A stretch of 64,000 bases of DNA from UBA2943 sp946534895 (GTDB taxonomy: Bacteria > Bacillota > Clostridia > Christensenellales > Aristaeellaceae): positions 1 to 64,000 of the forward strand of contig CAMNDE010000008.1 in the NCBI GenBank assembly GCA_946534895.1, given 5' to 3'. A model generated the notes under the pieces. The model was given only the letters and a program-made list of their open reading frames with translations, was not told the origin of the DNA and made no database searches. The number at the start of each line of letters is the position of its first letter. The stretch's first letter is position 1. Of the stretch, positions 53,462 through 62,721 are shown piece after piece. The position numbers and the translations under genes were made by a program.

Positions 53462-54439
53462 ATGCAGTATATCGTGCTGGACCTGGAATGGAACCAGCCT
53501 CTGAACTATCAGAGCCGCGCCTTCCGCCTCTACGGCGACCGGCTGCGCTTTGAGCTGATCCAGATCGGCGCCGTGCGCCTGAACGCTTCCCTGGAAATCG
53601 AGGACACGATTTCCCTGCCGATCCATCCCGTCTGTTATCCCACCATTCATCCGCGGATCCGGACCATGACCGGGCTCACCCAGGAACTGCTGGACGAGTC
53701 CCCCATGTTTGAGGAGGCCATGGACCAGTTTGTGTCCTGGTGCGGCGAGGATTATGTGCTGCTGACCTGGGGCTGTGATGACATTTCCGTGCTCAAGCAG
53801 AACATGGATTTCTTCGATGTGCATCCTGAGCTCCCGGAAATGTACGACGTCCAGCTCCTGTTCCGCAAGGAAAAGCAGCTGGACAACCGTCTGAACCTGA
53901 AGGCCGCCGTGGAGCTCATGGGCATTCCGGAGGAAGAGAACCTCACCTTCCACAACGCCTGCCACGACGCCTACTACACCGCGCTCATCTTCCAGGCGCT
54001 TGAGCACCCGGACGAAGTGATGGAGTTCCGCGAGACCGCGCGGCCTCTTGCGCCGGTACAGGCGCATGTCACCCGGGGCGACCTGTTCGAGAGCGTGGCC
54101 TCGGCCCTGCAGAGCGAGCAGGCGCGCATGCCGCGCTGTGCCGTGTGCGCGCGGCCCTGCACGCCGGACGGCAGCTATGTGATGGTGGCGGCGGACCGCT
54201 ACCAGTCCCTGGCGCGCTGCTCGCGGCACGGCCAGATGCTGGTCACACTGAGCCTGCAGCTGACGGGAGACATGTGCTCCATGAAAGTGCGCGCCGACCG
54301 CGCCACGCGTGCCAATATCGCCTATGTGCACACCAAGCGCCTGCAGGAAGAGGCCAGACGCCGGGAAGGCCGCATGCCGGATGCCGAGCTCCTGCTCCGC
54401 AGACACAGTGATACGACAAGAGAGGTGCTTGTGCCATGA
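53462..54439 (+). CDS. DEDDh 3'-5' exonuclease with C-terminal zinc-binding region
   Basis: 325 residues. The exonuclease acidic residues are visible: Asp7/Glu9 in VLDLEWN, Asp in WGCDDISVL and the His-Asp pair in FHNACHDAYYTA. RIRTMTGLTQELLDE is the usual exonuclease II-like segment. The C-terminal ~120 residues carry CAVCARPC and CSRHG, a likely zinc site, which the compact KapD-type enzymes lack. It would trim DNA or RNA 3' ends. It starts 2 nt after the previous stop and overlaps the nucleoside kinase gene as ATGA. Confidence 0.82.
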   Translation: MQYIVLDLEWNQPLNYQSRAFRLYGDRLRFELIQIGAVRLNASLEIEDTISLPIHPVCYPTIHPRIRTMTGLTQELLDESPMFEEAMDQFVSWCGEDYVLLTWGCDDISVLKQNMDFFDVHPELPEMYDVQLLFRKEKQLDNRLNLKAAVELMGIPEEENLTFHNACHDAYYTALIFQALEHPDEVMEFRETARPLAPVQAHVTRGDLFESVASALQSEQARMPRCAVCARPCTPDGSYVMVAADRYQSLARCSRHGQMLVTLSLQLTGDMCSMKVRADRATRANIAYVHTKRLQEEARRREGRMPDAELLLRRHSDTTREVLVP

Positions 54440-56082
54440 TCCTTACCTGTCATGACCAGACCCTGGAACTCCAGGACGGCATCACCGGACTGGAATGCCT
54501 GAAAGCCTTCGGCTGCGGGGATATTTCCTCCCTCGCCCTGGTGCACAACCAGCACCTGATGGAGCTGGACGAGTCCGTGCGCGGCGACGGCACCATCCGT
54601 CCCGTCACGCTGCAGGAACCGGAAGGCCGGCGTATCTATGAGCGCAGCATCCGCTATGTGCTGCTCATGGCCATGGAAAAGGTCTTTCCCGGCCAGCAGG
54701 TCCGGTTTGAGTATTCCGTGCGCAACGGCATTCTGCTGCGCCTGCCCGGGCATCCGCTGAGCAGTCAGGACGTGAAGCTGCTCAAGGAGAGCATGCTGGA
54801 CTTCATCCGGCAGGACCTGCCCTTTGAAAAGCAGATGTGGAAGACCCAGGACGCCTCGGCCTATTTCGGGGACAAGGGCCAGAAGGACAAGGTGCAGCTG
54901 CTGCGCTACCGTCCCCTGCCCATGATCCGCATGTACGGCTGCGGCGGCATCTGGGAATACTTCTACGGCATCATGGTGCCCTCCACGGGCTATGTGCCCG
55001 TGTTTGACCTGCTCCTGCACGGGACGAGCCTCATCCTGCTCCTGCCCAACAGCGAGTATACCCGGGAGCCGGCGCCCTACATTGAGCGCCCGCATCTCAT
55101 GGAGACCTTCTCCCAGTCGGCGCGCTGGTGCTCCATTCTCGGAGTCAACAATGTCTCCGACCTCACCCGGCTCATGGAACGGCGCGAACTGCGCTCCTTC
55201 ATCCGGGTCAATGAAGCGCTGCACGACCACGCGCTGGTGGACTGCGCCCGGGAGATCGCCACGCGCCGCAAGCGCATTGTGCTCGTGGCCGGGCCTTCCT
55301 CCTCCGGCAAGACCACGTTTGCCGGACGCCTGGCCATTCAGCTTCAGGTGCTGGGCTACAAGGCGCACCGGATCTCCCTGGACAACTATTACCTGAACCG
55401 GGACCAGATCCCGCGCGAAAAGGACGGTTCCGTGGACCTTGAGCATATACGGACCCTGGACCTGGACCTTCTGCAGAAGCAGACCCTGGATCTGCTCAAG
55501 GGCAGGAAAGTGGAGATCCCGGAGTTTTCCTTCCGCACCGGACGTCGCGAAAAGCGCGGGAACATGATCCAGCTCGCCGATCAGGACATTGTCATCTTCG
55601 AGGGCATCCATGCCCTGAACCCCATGCTATCCGAGGGCATGCCGGAGCCGTCCATCTACCGCATCTTTGTTTCCGACCTCACCTGTCTGAACCTGGATGA
55701 CCACAACCGCATCCGCACCACGGACATGCGGCTTCTGCGCCGGATTGTGCGCGACTGGAAGTTCCGGGGAACGAGCCCGGAGGAGACGCTGGCCATGTGG
55801 CCCAGCGTGCGCCGCGGCGAGGAGACCTGGATCTTCCCCTATCAGGAGATGGCGGACACCTTCTTCAACACCACGCTGCACTATGAGCTGCCCGTGCTCC
55901 GGCACTTCGCCTACGGCCTGCTCGAGCATCCGGACCCGGACTGGGAAGGCTATCTTCTGGCCATGCGCCTGAAAAAGACCCTGAACTACATTCCCGACAT
56001 TGACGAGAACATTCTCTCCGAGATCCCGCCGCTGTCCCTGCTCCGTGAATTCATCGGCGGAAGCACCATGGATCTGACTTGA
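54436..56082 (+). CDS. uridine kinase-like nucleoside kinase with ThrRS-like N-terminal domains
   Basis: 548 residues. The N-terminal ~60 form a TGS-like domain, then come ~200 residues resembling the threonyl-tRNA synthetase second domain (YERSIRYVLLMAMEKVFPG). The kinase follows with P-loop GPSSSGKTT at 286-294, ISLDNYYLNRDQIP, and IFEGIHALNP. This fused form is common in Clostridia and is annotated as nucleoside kinase; uridine/cytidine are presumed substrates. It is coupled to the exonuclease gene by an ATGA overlap. Confidence 0.85.
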   Translation: MILTCHDQTLELQDGITGLECLKAFGCGDISSLALVHNQHLMELDESVRGDGTIRPVTLQEPEGRRIYERSIRYVLLMAMEKVFPGQQVRFEYSVRNGILLRLPGHPLSSQDVKLLKESMLDFIRQDLPFEKQMWKTQDASAYFGDKGQKDKVQLLRYRPLPMIRMYGCGGIWEYFYGIMVPSTGYVPVFDLLLHGTSLILLLPNSEYTREPAPYIERPHLMETFSQSARWCSILGVNNVSDLTRLMERRELRSFIRVNEALHDHALVDCAREIATRRKRIVLVAGPSSSGKTTFAGRLAIQLQVLGYKAHRISLDNYYLNRDQIPREKDGSVDLEHIRTLDLDLLQKQTLDLLKGRKVEIPEFSFRTGRREKRGNMIQLADQDIVIFEGIHALNPMLSEGMPEPSIYRIFVSDLTCLNLDDHNRIRTTDMRLLRRIVRDWKFRGTSPEETLAMWPSVRRGEETWIFPYQEMADTFFNTTLHYELPVLRHFAYGLLEHPDPDWEGYLLAMRLKKTLNYIPDIDENILSEIPPLSLLREFIGGSTMDLT

Positions 56083-56106
56083 TTTTTTCCGATTCCCGGG
56101 TATAAT
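56079..56106 (+). promoter_or_regulatory. sigma-A promoter of the T-box/ileS unit
   Basis: TTGATT (56079-56084), 16-nt spacer, TATAAT (56101-56106). The -35 overlaps the end of the nucleoside kinase gene. Confidence 0.6.
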
Positions 56107-56351
56107 CCTCAATTAAGCGCAGTGAAGGAGACGGCTGAGCAGACGGACTCAAGCGAGCCGGGGCATGGTGCAAGCCCGGCAGCCGCAGCAGCTCAAGCGG
56201 ATCACTCCGGAGCGCGGCAGCCCCAAGCAATGTAAGGCTGCCCGGGAGCTCCCGATACAGGGCATGCTGTTCAGCGCAGAGTGGGCATTAGCCAACTTGG
56301 GTGGTACCGCGGATCTATATCCGTCCCGAGATCAACCGGGACGGATTTTTT
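56107..56351 (+). promoter_or_regulatory. T-box riboswitch, isoleucine specifier
   Basis: The T-box sequence AACTTGGGTGGTACCGCG lies at 56294-56311. The terminator CCGTCCCG/CGGGACGG with a T run lies at 56321-56351. Stem I can be drawn from GGAG (56127) and TGAGC (56136) pairing GCTCA (56191) and CTCC (56205). That leaves a specifier loop containing ATC (56201-56203), an isoleucine codon. Uncharged tRNA-Ile would favour the antiterminator and let RNA polymerase continue into ileS. The specifier agrees with the downstream gene. Confidence 0.92.
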
Positions 56352-56385
56352 CGTGCCGGAATACATTCACACGGAGGTCTTCGCC

Positions 56386-59300
56386 ATGTACAGGAAAATC
56401 CCCACAGACATGAAGTTTGTGGAGCGGGAAAACGAAGTCCAGTCCTTCTGGAAGTCCCGCGACATCGTGCGCCGGTCCTTTGCCGCCAACGCGGACAGCC
56501 AGCGCCACTTCACCTTCTTTGACGGCCCGCCCACGGCCAACGGAAAACCGCATATCGGACATATCGAAACCCGCGTCATCAAGGACCTGTTCCCGCGCTA
56601 TCATGTCATGAAGGGCGAGAACGCCACGCGCAAGGCCGGCTGGGATACCCACGGCCTGCCGGTGGAGCTGGAAGTGGAAAAGTCCCTGGGCCTCGACGGC
56701 AAGAAGGATATCGAAAAGTACGGCATCGAGCCGTTCATCGGCAAGTGCAAGGAAAGCGTCTGGAAGTACCTGCACGAATGGGAGAAAATGTCTGACCAGG
56801 TCGGTTACTGGGTGGACATGGAGCATCCCTACATCACCTATGACAACAACTATATCGAGAGCGAATGGTGGAGCCTGAAGGAGATCTGGAACAAGGGCCT
56901 CCTGTATCAGGGACACAAGGTGGTTCCCTACTGCCCGCGCTGCGGCACCGCGCTGTCCAGCCACGAAGTGGCCCAGGGCTACAAGCTGGTGAAGGAGCGC
57001 TCCGCCGTGGTCCGCTTCCCGGTCACCGGCGAGGAGGACACCTGTTTCCTGGCCTGGACAACCACGCCCTGGACCCTGCCCTCCAACCTCGCCCTGTGCG
57101 TGAATCCCCATGAGACCTATGCCAAGTTCGTCGCGGACGGCCGGAAATATATCATGGCCAAGGCCCTGATCCCCTCCATCTTCCCGGATGCCGAGATCGA
57201 GATCCTGGAGGAAATGGTCGGAAATGATCTGGTGGGCACTTCCTATGAGCCGCCCTACCGTTTTGTGGAGCCGGACAAGAAGGCCTGGTTCGTCATCGCG
57301 GACGAGTACGTCACCATGACCGATGGTACCGGCATCGTGCATACCGCGCCTGCCTTCGGCGAGGACGACAACCGCGTCTGTTCCGCCGCCGGCCTGCCCT
57401 TTGTCTGCCTGGTGGATGACCAGGGCAAGATGAAGCCCGAGACCAAGTGGCCCGGCGTGTTCGTCAAGGACGCCGATCCCCTGGTGCTCAAGGACCTGGA
57501 CGAGCGCGGACTCCTGTTCTCCGCTCCGCCCTTCGAGCATGACTATCCCTTCTGCTGGCGCTGCGACACGCCGCTGCTGTACTACGCGCGTCCGACCTGG
57601 TTCATCCGCATGACCGCCGTGCGCGACAATCTGGTGCGCAACAACCGCACCATCAACTGGATCCCGGACAACATCAAGGAAGGCCGCATGGGCAATTTCC
57701 TCGAAAACGTCATTGACTGGGGTCTGAGCCGCGAGCGCTACTGGGGCACGCCCCTGCCTGTATGGAAGTGCAGCAAGGGCCATACGCATGTGGTGGGTTC
57801 CATCGAGGAACTGCGCCGCATGGCCGTGAAGGATCCTGGCGCCGACGTGGAACTGCACCGTCCCTTCATCGATCAGGTGGAGCTGGTCTGCCCCGAGTGC
57901 GGCGAGCCCATGCACCGCGTGAAGGAAGTCATCGACTGCTGGTATGACAGCGGTTCCATGCCGTTTGCGCAGTGGCACTATCCTTTTGAAAACAAGGAAA
58001 CCTTTGAAAAGAACTTCCCGGCTGACTTCATCTCCGAAGCCATCGACCAGACCCGCGGCTGGTTCTATACCCTGGAAGCCATCTCCACGCTGCTCTTTGA
58101 CCGTGCGCCCTTCAAGAACGTCATTGTCATGGGCCATGTGCAGGATGCGGACGGACGCAAGATGTCCAAGCACCTTGGCAATGTGGTGGATCCCTTCCAG
58201 ATGCTGGACAAGTACGGCGCCGACGCTCTGCGCTGGTACTTCTACACCACCTCCGCCGCCTGGCTGCCCACCCGCTTCTCGGAAAAGTCCGTGCAGGAAG
58301 GCCCCTGCCGCTTCCTCGCCACGCTGCAGAACGTGCATTCCTTCTTCAGCATGTATGCGGAAATCGACGGGTTTGATCCCCAGGCGCATCCGCTGGACAA
58401 GGTGGAGCTCAGCCTGATGGACCGCTGGCTCCTGTCCCGGCTGAATTCCCTGGTCGCGCGCGTGGACGACGATCTGAAGAACTTCCGCTGCACCGAGCCC
58501 GCCAACGCCATCGCCGAGTTTGTGGACGAGCTCTCCAACTGGTATGTGCGCCGCGGCCGCGAGCGCTTCTGGGGCAAGGGCATGGCCGGCGACAAGGAAG
58601 CCGCCTTCGCCACGCTGTATCACACCCTGAAGGTGCTCTCCCAGATCCTGGCCCCCTTCACGCCCTTCATGGCGGAGGAAATCTGGCAGAACCTGGTGGT
58701 CGGCAAGCTGGACAACGCGCCGGACTCCGTGCACCTGAGCACGTTCCCGGAAGCGGACATGAAGTATGTGGATACCGACATGGAACAGCAGATGGAAGCC
58801 CTGCTCGAGGTCGTGACCCTGGGCCGCAGCTGCCGGAACCTGGCCAGCCTGAAGGTGCGCCAGCCGCTGTCCTGCCTGTATGTCAAGGGCGCTTCCTTCT
58901 CCGAAGAATATGTGAACCTGTGCCGTGACGAACTGAACGTGCGCGAGGTCCGCTTCACCGAGGACGCGCGCGCCTTCACCACCTATCAGCTCAAGCCGCA
59001 GATGCGCACCCTGGGACCGCGCTACGGCAAGCTCCTGAAAGCCATCGGCGAGACCCTTGCCGCGGCTGACGGCAATGAGGTCGTGGATGCCTTCGAGCGC
59101 GGCGAGACCGTGCACTTCACCGTGAACGGCACGGACGTTGAGCTCAGCAAGGATGACGTGCTCACCTCGCCCATGCAGAAGCCCGGGTTCATGGCTCAGG
59201 AAGACCGCGGCGTGACCGTGGTTCTGGACACCAACCTGACGCCCGCCCTGATCTCCGAGGGCTTCGCCCGCGAAGTCATCTCCAAGATCCAGACCCAGCG

Positions 59301-59514
59301 CAAGGATTCCGGGTTCGAGGTCACGGACCGGATCCAGATCTGCATGGAATGCTCCGACAAGCTCTGGGATGCGGTGACGGAGAACCAGGATATGATCCTG
59401 CGCGCCACCCTCGGCCTGAGCCTTAAGCGCGGCGCATGCCCTGAGGACTGGAAGCGTGCTGAATGGAACGTGAACGGCGAGGACGCCGTGATCGGACTGA
59501 AGCAGCAGGCCTGA
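56386..59514 (+). CDS. ileS: isoleucyl-tRNA synthetase
   Basis: 1042-residue class I synthetase that charges tRNA-Ile. HIGH is at 56-59 (GKPHIGH) and KMSK at 592-595 (DGRKMSKHLGN). The editing domain contains TTTPWTLPSN, and WGLSRERYWGTPLP is present. The length and the N-terminal FWKSRDIVRRSF place it with the longer eukaryote-like IleRS type common in Clostridia, often linked to mupirocin tolerance in that type. The ATG at 56386 follows GGAGG. It is controlled by the T-box just upstream and ends at a clear terminator. Confidence 0.96.
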   Translation: MYRKIPTDMKFVERENEVQSFWKSRDIVRRSFAANADSQRHFTFFDGPPTANGKPHIGHIETRVIKDLFPRYHVMKGENATRKAGWDTHGLPVELEVEKSLGLDGKKDIEKYGIEPFIGKCKESVWKYLHEWEKMSDQVGYWVDMEHPYITYDNNYIESEWWSLKEIWNKGLLYQGHKVVPYCPRCGTALSSHEVAQGYKLVKERSAVVRFPVTGEEDTCFLAWTTTPWTLPSNLALCVNPHETYAKFVADGRKYIMAKALIPSIFPDAEIEILEEMVGNDLVGTSYEPPYRFVEPDKKAWFVIADEYVTMTDGTGIVHTAPAFGEDDNRVCSAAGLPFVCLVDDQGKMKPETKWPGVFVKDADPLVLKDLDERGLLFSAPPFEHDYPFCWRCDTPLLYYARPTWFIRMTAVRDNLVRNNRTINWIPDNIKEGRMGNFLENVIDWGLSRERYWGTPLPVWKCSKGHTHVVGSIEELRRMAVKDPGADVELHRPFIDQVELVCPECGEPMHRVKEVIDCWYDSGSMPFAQWHYPFENKETFEKNFPADFISEAIDQTRGWFYTLEAISTLLFDRAPFKNVIVMGHVQDADGRKMSKHLGNVVDPFQMLDKYGADALRWYFYTTSAAWLPTRFSEKSVQEGPCRFLATLQNVHSFFSMYAEIDGFDPQAHPLDKVELSLMDRWLLSRLNSLVARVDDDLKNFRCTEPANAIAEFVDELSNWYVRRGRERFWGKGMAGDKEAAFATLYHTLKVLSQILAPFTPFMAEEIWQNLVVGKLDNAPDSVHLSTFPEADMKYVDTDMEQQMEALLEVVTLGRSCRNLASLKVRQPLSCLYVKGASFSEEYVNLCRDELNVREVRFTEDARAFTTYQLKPQMRTLGPRYGKLLKAIGETLAAADGNEVVDAFERGETVHFTVNGTDVELSKDDVLTSPMQKPGFMAQEDRGVTVVLDTNLTPALISEGFAREVISKIQTQRKDSGFEVTDRIQICMECSDKLWDAVTENQDMILRATLGLSLKRGACPEDWKRAEWNVNGEDAVIGLKQQA

Positions 59515-59534
59515 TCCCCTGTTATGAACCTGTG

Positions 59535-59566
59535 AAAGCCCTGCGGCACTGCCGCAGGGCTTCTTT
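59535..59566. terminator. terminator after ileS
   Basis: AAGCCCTGCGGC and GCCGCAGGGCTT are perfect complements around a 3-nt loop, followed by CTTTC. It lies between the convergent ileS and DUF1848 genes. Confidence 0.8.
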
Positions 59567-59592
59567 CATGCAGGGATATATTGTCAGGCACA

Positions 59593-60528
59593 TCAGGGCA
59601 GGAAATCCATGCTCAGCTGCGGATCGATCCAGCTTTCCTGCTGCGCGTCCCGGACCACGTCCCCGGGCTTCAGGTGTCCGATCAGCAGCGGCGAGTCGGG
59701 ATCATGTTCCTTCATATTCCTGCGCACCACGTCCGCGTCATAATTGGCATAGCAGTACCGGCAGAAATGCCCGCAGCTGTTGTAGGCCCCGATATCCGCG
59801 CTCAGATGGCACGCGCACATCTTCCGCGCCGGCGCATGGGCGGGCACATTCAGATGCCGCCCGATGGCCTGTTCATACACAGGTATGGTCATGCATCCGC
59901 TGCAGTCCGCGCCGAACTCGGCCAGCTCATCGCCTTCCGCGCAGGGCCGCACCGTCATGCCGTGCGTTTTCGCGATCTCCACCATGGCCCTGCCGAGCAT
60001 GAGCCGGTCCTCCCTGTCCACGCTGCGCACCTCAGGAAAGTTCCGGCGCGTCTTTTCATACAGGTCAATAAAGCTGATCACCGCTGTATGCGTATACCCT
60101 TCCAGCTCCCTGGCCATGTAAGAAAACGCCCGGATATGCCGCTCAGCCGGGTACTGTTCATTGATCAGGATCGGGTCATAGCGCCAGACCATGCACTGTG
60201 GGCCCACCATGTCCGACAGGCGCCGGAAGCTCTCCAGCACGCTGCGCTTGTCCGGCACAAACGGCTCGATCTCCTTTCCGTAGGGCGTGATGGTCACATG
60301 CCACAGCTGCCGGAAGGGTCTGAGCAGGTCCATGTATGGGAACAGAGGCGCGGGATTCTTGCTGCACATGCCGATCACGTCCACCACTTCCGGGTCCAGC
60401 CGGTACCGGGTGACAGACACCGGGTTGTAGGGACTGCGCACCAGCACCATGCCTTCCCTCAGGCGGTTCGCAAACCACCTGGCATAAAAGGCCGGAATAT
60501 CCGTCCGCTGCCCCGTGTTGATGATCAT
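59593..60528 (-). CDS. DUF1848-family protein
   Basis: 311 residues. The N terminus INTGQRTDIPAFYARWFANR and the segment PEVVDVIGMCSKNPAPL are characteristic of DUF1848. Near the C terminus is a Cys-rich block, CACHLSADIGAYNSCGHFC followed by RYCYAN, which could hold an iron-sulfur cluster, and an extra GADCSGCMTIP pair precedes it. The fold is TIM-barrel-like and resembles radical-SAM relatives, but the reaction is unknown. It is a single-gene unit reading toward ileS. Confidence 0.8.
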   Translation of the reverse strand: MIINTGQRTDIPAFYARWFANRLREGMVLVRSPYNPVSVTRYRLDPEVVDVIGMCSKNPAPLFPYMDLLRPFRQLWHVTITPYGKEIEPFVPDKRSVLESFRRLSDMVGPQCMVWRYDPILINEQYPAERHIRAFSYMARELEGYTHTAVISFIDLYEKTRRNFPEVRSVDREDRLMLGRAMVEIAKTHGMTVRPCAEGDELAEFGADCSGCMTIPVYEQAIGRHLNVPAHAPARKMCACHLSADIGAYNSCGHFCRYCYANYDADVVRRNMKEHDPDSPLLIGHLKPGDVVRDAQQESWIDPQLSMDFLP

Positions 60529-60664
60529 GCTGCCGCCTCCCCGCTCCTGTTACAGGCATCTTATCACGTTCCCGGGGCTCTGGAAAGCAGACATGTGACT
60601 TGCGCAGTCCCGGTTTTTCCGGTATGCTTGCCCTTGATTGATTCAGCAGAAATGAGGTGCGCTC

Positions 60665-61267
60665 ATGCAGATTCCCATGACACAGGAGCATTTTACACCG
60701 GTTCACGTACTCGCTGCTTACCCGGACAAAAAGACCATCCAGGTGCAGAAGACCGGAAAAACCCTTCCGGATGAGAACACGTTTCTCCGGCTTGACGGTG
60801 TTTCCTTCCACAACGGCACCATTGACGTGGATGTCTGCGGACGGCTTCTGCCGGACGCGCCTGACTACGCCCGGGGCTTTATCGGCATCGTCTTCCGCGC
60901 GGACGCCTCGGGCAGCGAGTTTGAGTCCTTTTACATCCGCCCCACCAACGGCCGCGGATGCACAGACCCTGTACGCCAAATGCACGGATGCCAGTATTTT
61001 TCTTATCCGGGGTACACGTTTGCCTATTTCCGCGAGTTCGGCATTGACATCTATGAAGCCCGGGCGGACATGATCGCACTCAATGAATGGTGCCATATCC
61101 ATGCGGAAATCCAGGACGACGCCGGGACATTCTATGTAAACGGCGAAAAGCTCCTGCACGTGTGTCCGCTGAAGCACGGTGCCCTGGCCAGGGGCAGCGT
61201 GGGGCTGTATGTGGACATCGGCACAGACGGCCTGTTCCGCAATCTTCAGATCGAATGCACAGACTGA
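60665..61267 (+). CDS. LamG/concanavalin-A-like domain protein
   Basis: 200 residues without a signal peptide. Predicted beta-strands such as FHNGTIDVDVCGRLL, FIGIVFRADA and TFYVNGEKLL, and RGSVGLYVDIGTDGLFRNL match the jelly-roll of LamG or DUF1080-like domains (sequence parts shown separately). These usually bind or cleave carbohydrate; no catalytic site is evident. It is monocistronic, with a terminator after it. Confidence 0.6.
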   Translation: MQIPMTQEHFTPVHVLAAYPDKKTIQVQKTGKTLPDENTFLRLDGVSFHNGTIDVDVCGRLLPDAPDYARGFIGIVFRADASGSEFESFYIRPTNGRGCTDPVRQMHGCQYFSYPGYTFAYFREFGIDIYEARADMIALNEWCHIHAEIQDDAGTFYVNGEKLLHVCPLKHGALARGSVGLYVDIGTDGLFRNLQIECTD

Positions 61268-61293
61268 GCTGTCAGGTTTTCTCAGCATCCCGG

Positions 61294-61318
61294 GGCCGAC
61301 GCATATGCGCGGCCTTTT
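61294..61318 (+). terminator. rho-independent terminator
   Basis: GGCCG.CGCAT pairs with ATGCG.CGGCC, followed by TTTT. Confidence 0.75.
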
Positions 61319-61407
61319 CTCATGCTTTCCCGTCCTTTTTCGTTCCTTTACTTTTCCTTCCGGCAATGGTATCCTATCTTGACCTATGAGTATTGGGAGG
61401 CGAGACG

Positions 61408-62721
61408 TTGAAGTACGCACTGATCGGGCAGGATATTGCCGTCCTGCTGCCCTCTCTGCTGACGGATCTTCTGGAAGCCGGACAGGCTGCCCCGGAGATC
61501 TGTGTGGAGGAAAAGAACAGCTCCATGCAGGAACTGCTGGAAGGTTATGCCAGGCGCTGTCTGGACCGTGCCGGGCACGGCGGCAGCTTCCGGGCGGTGT
61601 CGTCCCGGCGTGAGCTGCTGGACGGGGCTGACTGCGTGCTTTATGCCGGGGATCTGATGGCCCAGAGCCGTTTCGATCAGGACCGGCAGGCGCTGATGAG
61701 TCCGCAGGAGGGCGAGACCGGACTGGAAGACCAGGCCCGCGTAAACGGCGGCATCGGCGGCCTCCTGCACACCCTGCGTCAGGGCGCACAGCTCATGCCG
61801 CTGTGCGAGGACATTCACGCGCATGCGCCTCATGCCCGGATTCTCTGTCTCTCCCAGCCCATGAGCCGGTGCCTGGAAATCTTCCATGCCCTGGGGCTTA
61901 CAGCGCTGGGTCTCGGCACCTCTCCCCTGCGCGGCCCGCTGGGCGCGGACAGCCTGGCGGCGGAGACCGGCCACAAGCTTGAGGAAGTGGATGTCAGCTG
62001 GGCAGGCCTGCCCTCATTCCAGTTCCTTGTGTCCATGACCGACCGCGCCACCGGCGAAGACCTGATGCCCCGGGTACGCGAACGCATGGCGGAAGGCGCC
62101 TTCGGCAGCATGAGCCAGCGCTGGCTGCAGGAGCTGGACAGTGTGTGCATCGGTTCGGCCCCTGACCATGCCCAGTTCATGGCGGCCCAGGAAGGGTATA
62201 TGCCGGACGCGCGCCCGCAGCTGTCTGAAAGCGTGGAGCATCGCAGGAACCGCATCCTGCACATGAACACCGTCAAGGACAAGGGCCTGCGTGACCCGGA
62301 CGGCATGATCTCGCAGCTCACGCTTCTGACCCGCACCTCGCCGCTGCGCCCCGGCCAGCTGAGCCTGGCCCTGCTGCGCAGAGAGGATCTGAGCATGCAG
62401 GGCGTTTCACGCAAAAACGCGGGCCTGATCCGCGGCCTTTCCCCGGAAGCGCTGGTGGAGGCACCTCTTGTGCTCAGGCATGGTGAGGATGAAACGCCTT
62501 CCCTGTCCATGCCCGGTCCGCTGCTCGATCTCATGGCGGACATTGACACAGCTTCGCGGCTTGCCGCGCACGCGGCTCTGGGCGACGTGACCGCCCTGCG
62601 GGAATGCGTGGAAACGGATCCCGCCCTGGAAGGCCTGGACCGGCTCTATGTCATGGATGTGGTGCATGCCATGATCCGCATGCATGATGATATACTGACA
62701 CAGTTTGAAGAGGATGAGTGA
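61408..62721 (+). CDS. degenerate family 4 glycosidase-like protein
   Basis: 437 residues. The order of segments fits GH4: an N-terminal dinucleotide-fold strand (LKYALIGQDIAV), a central QARVNGGIGGLLHTLRQGAQLMPLCEDI, then PHARILCLSQPMS where GH4 has 'A..lNytNPm'. Key features look lost: no GxGS loop, no CxH metal motif, and PSFQF where GH4 has N-H. So it may be inactive or have a new role; the family call is an inference. The start is a TTG with GGGAGG 8 nt upstream. It overlaps the methyltransferase gene. Confidence 0.5.
   Translation: MKYALIGQDIAVLLPSLLTDLLEAGQAAPEICVEEKNSSMQELLEGYARRCLDRAGHGGSFRAVSSRRELLDGADCVLYAGDLMAQSRFDQDRQALMSPQEGETGLEDQARVNGGIGGLLHTLRQGAQLMPLCEDIHAHAPHARILCLSQPMSRCLEIFHALGLTALGLGTSPLRGPLGADSLAAETGHKLEEVDVSWAGLPSFQFLVSMTDRATGEDLMPRVRERMAEGAFGSMSQRWLQELDSVCIGSAPDHAQFMAAQEGYMPDARPQLSESVEHRRNRILHMNTVKDKGLRDPDGMISQLTLLTRTSPLRPGQLSLALLRREDLSMQGVSRKNAGLIRGLSPEALVEAPLVLRHGEDETPSLSMPGPLLDLMADIDTASRLAAHAALGDVTALRECVETDPALEGLDRLYVMDVVHAMIRMHDDILTQFEEDE

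Noticed and set aside
56332..59115. A 927-codon open frame on the minus strand opposite ileS
   Set aside because: It is an antisense shadow of a clear isoleucyl-tRNA synthetase gene in GC-rich DNA. It has no ribosome site and its composition (Gly/His/Val-rich) is typical of such shadows.
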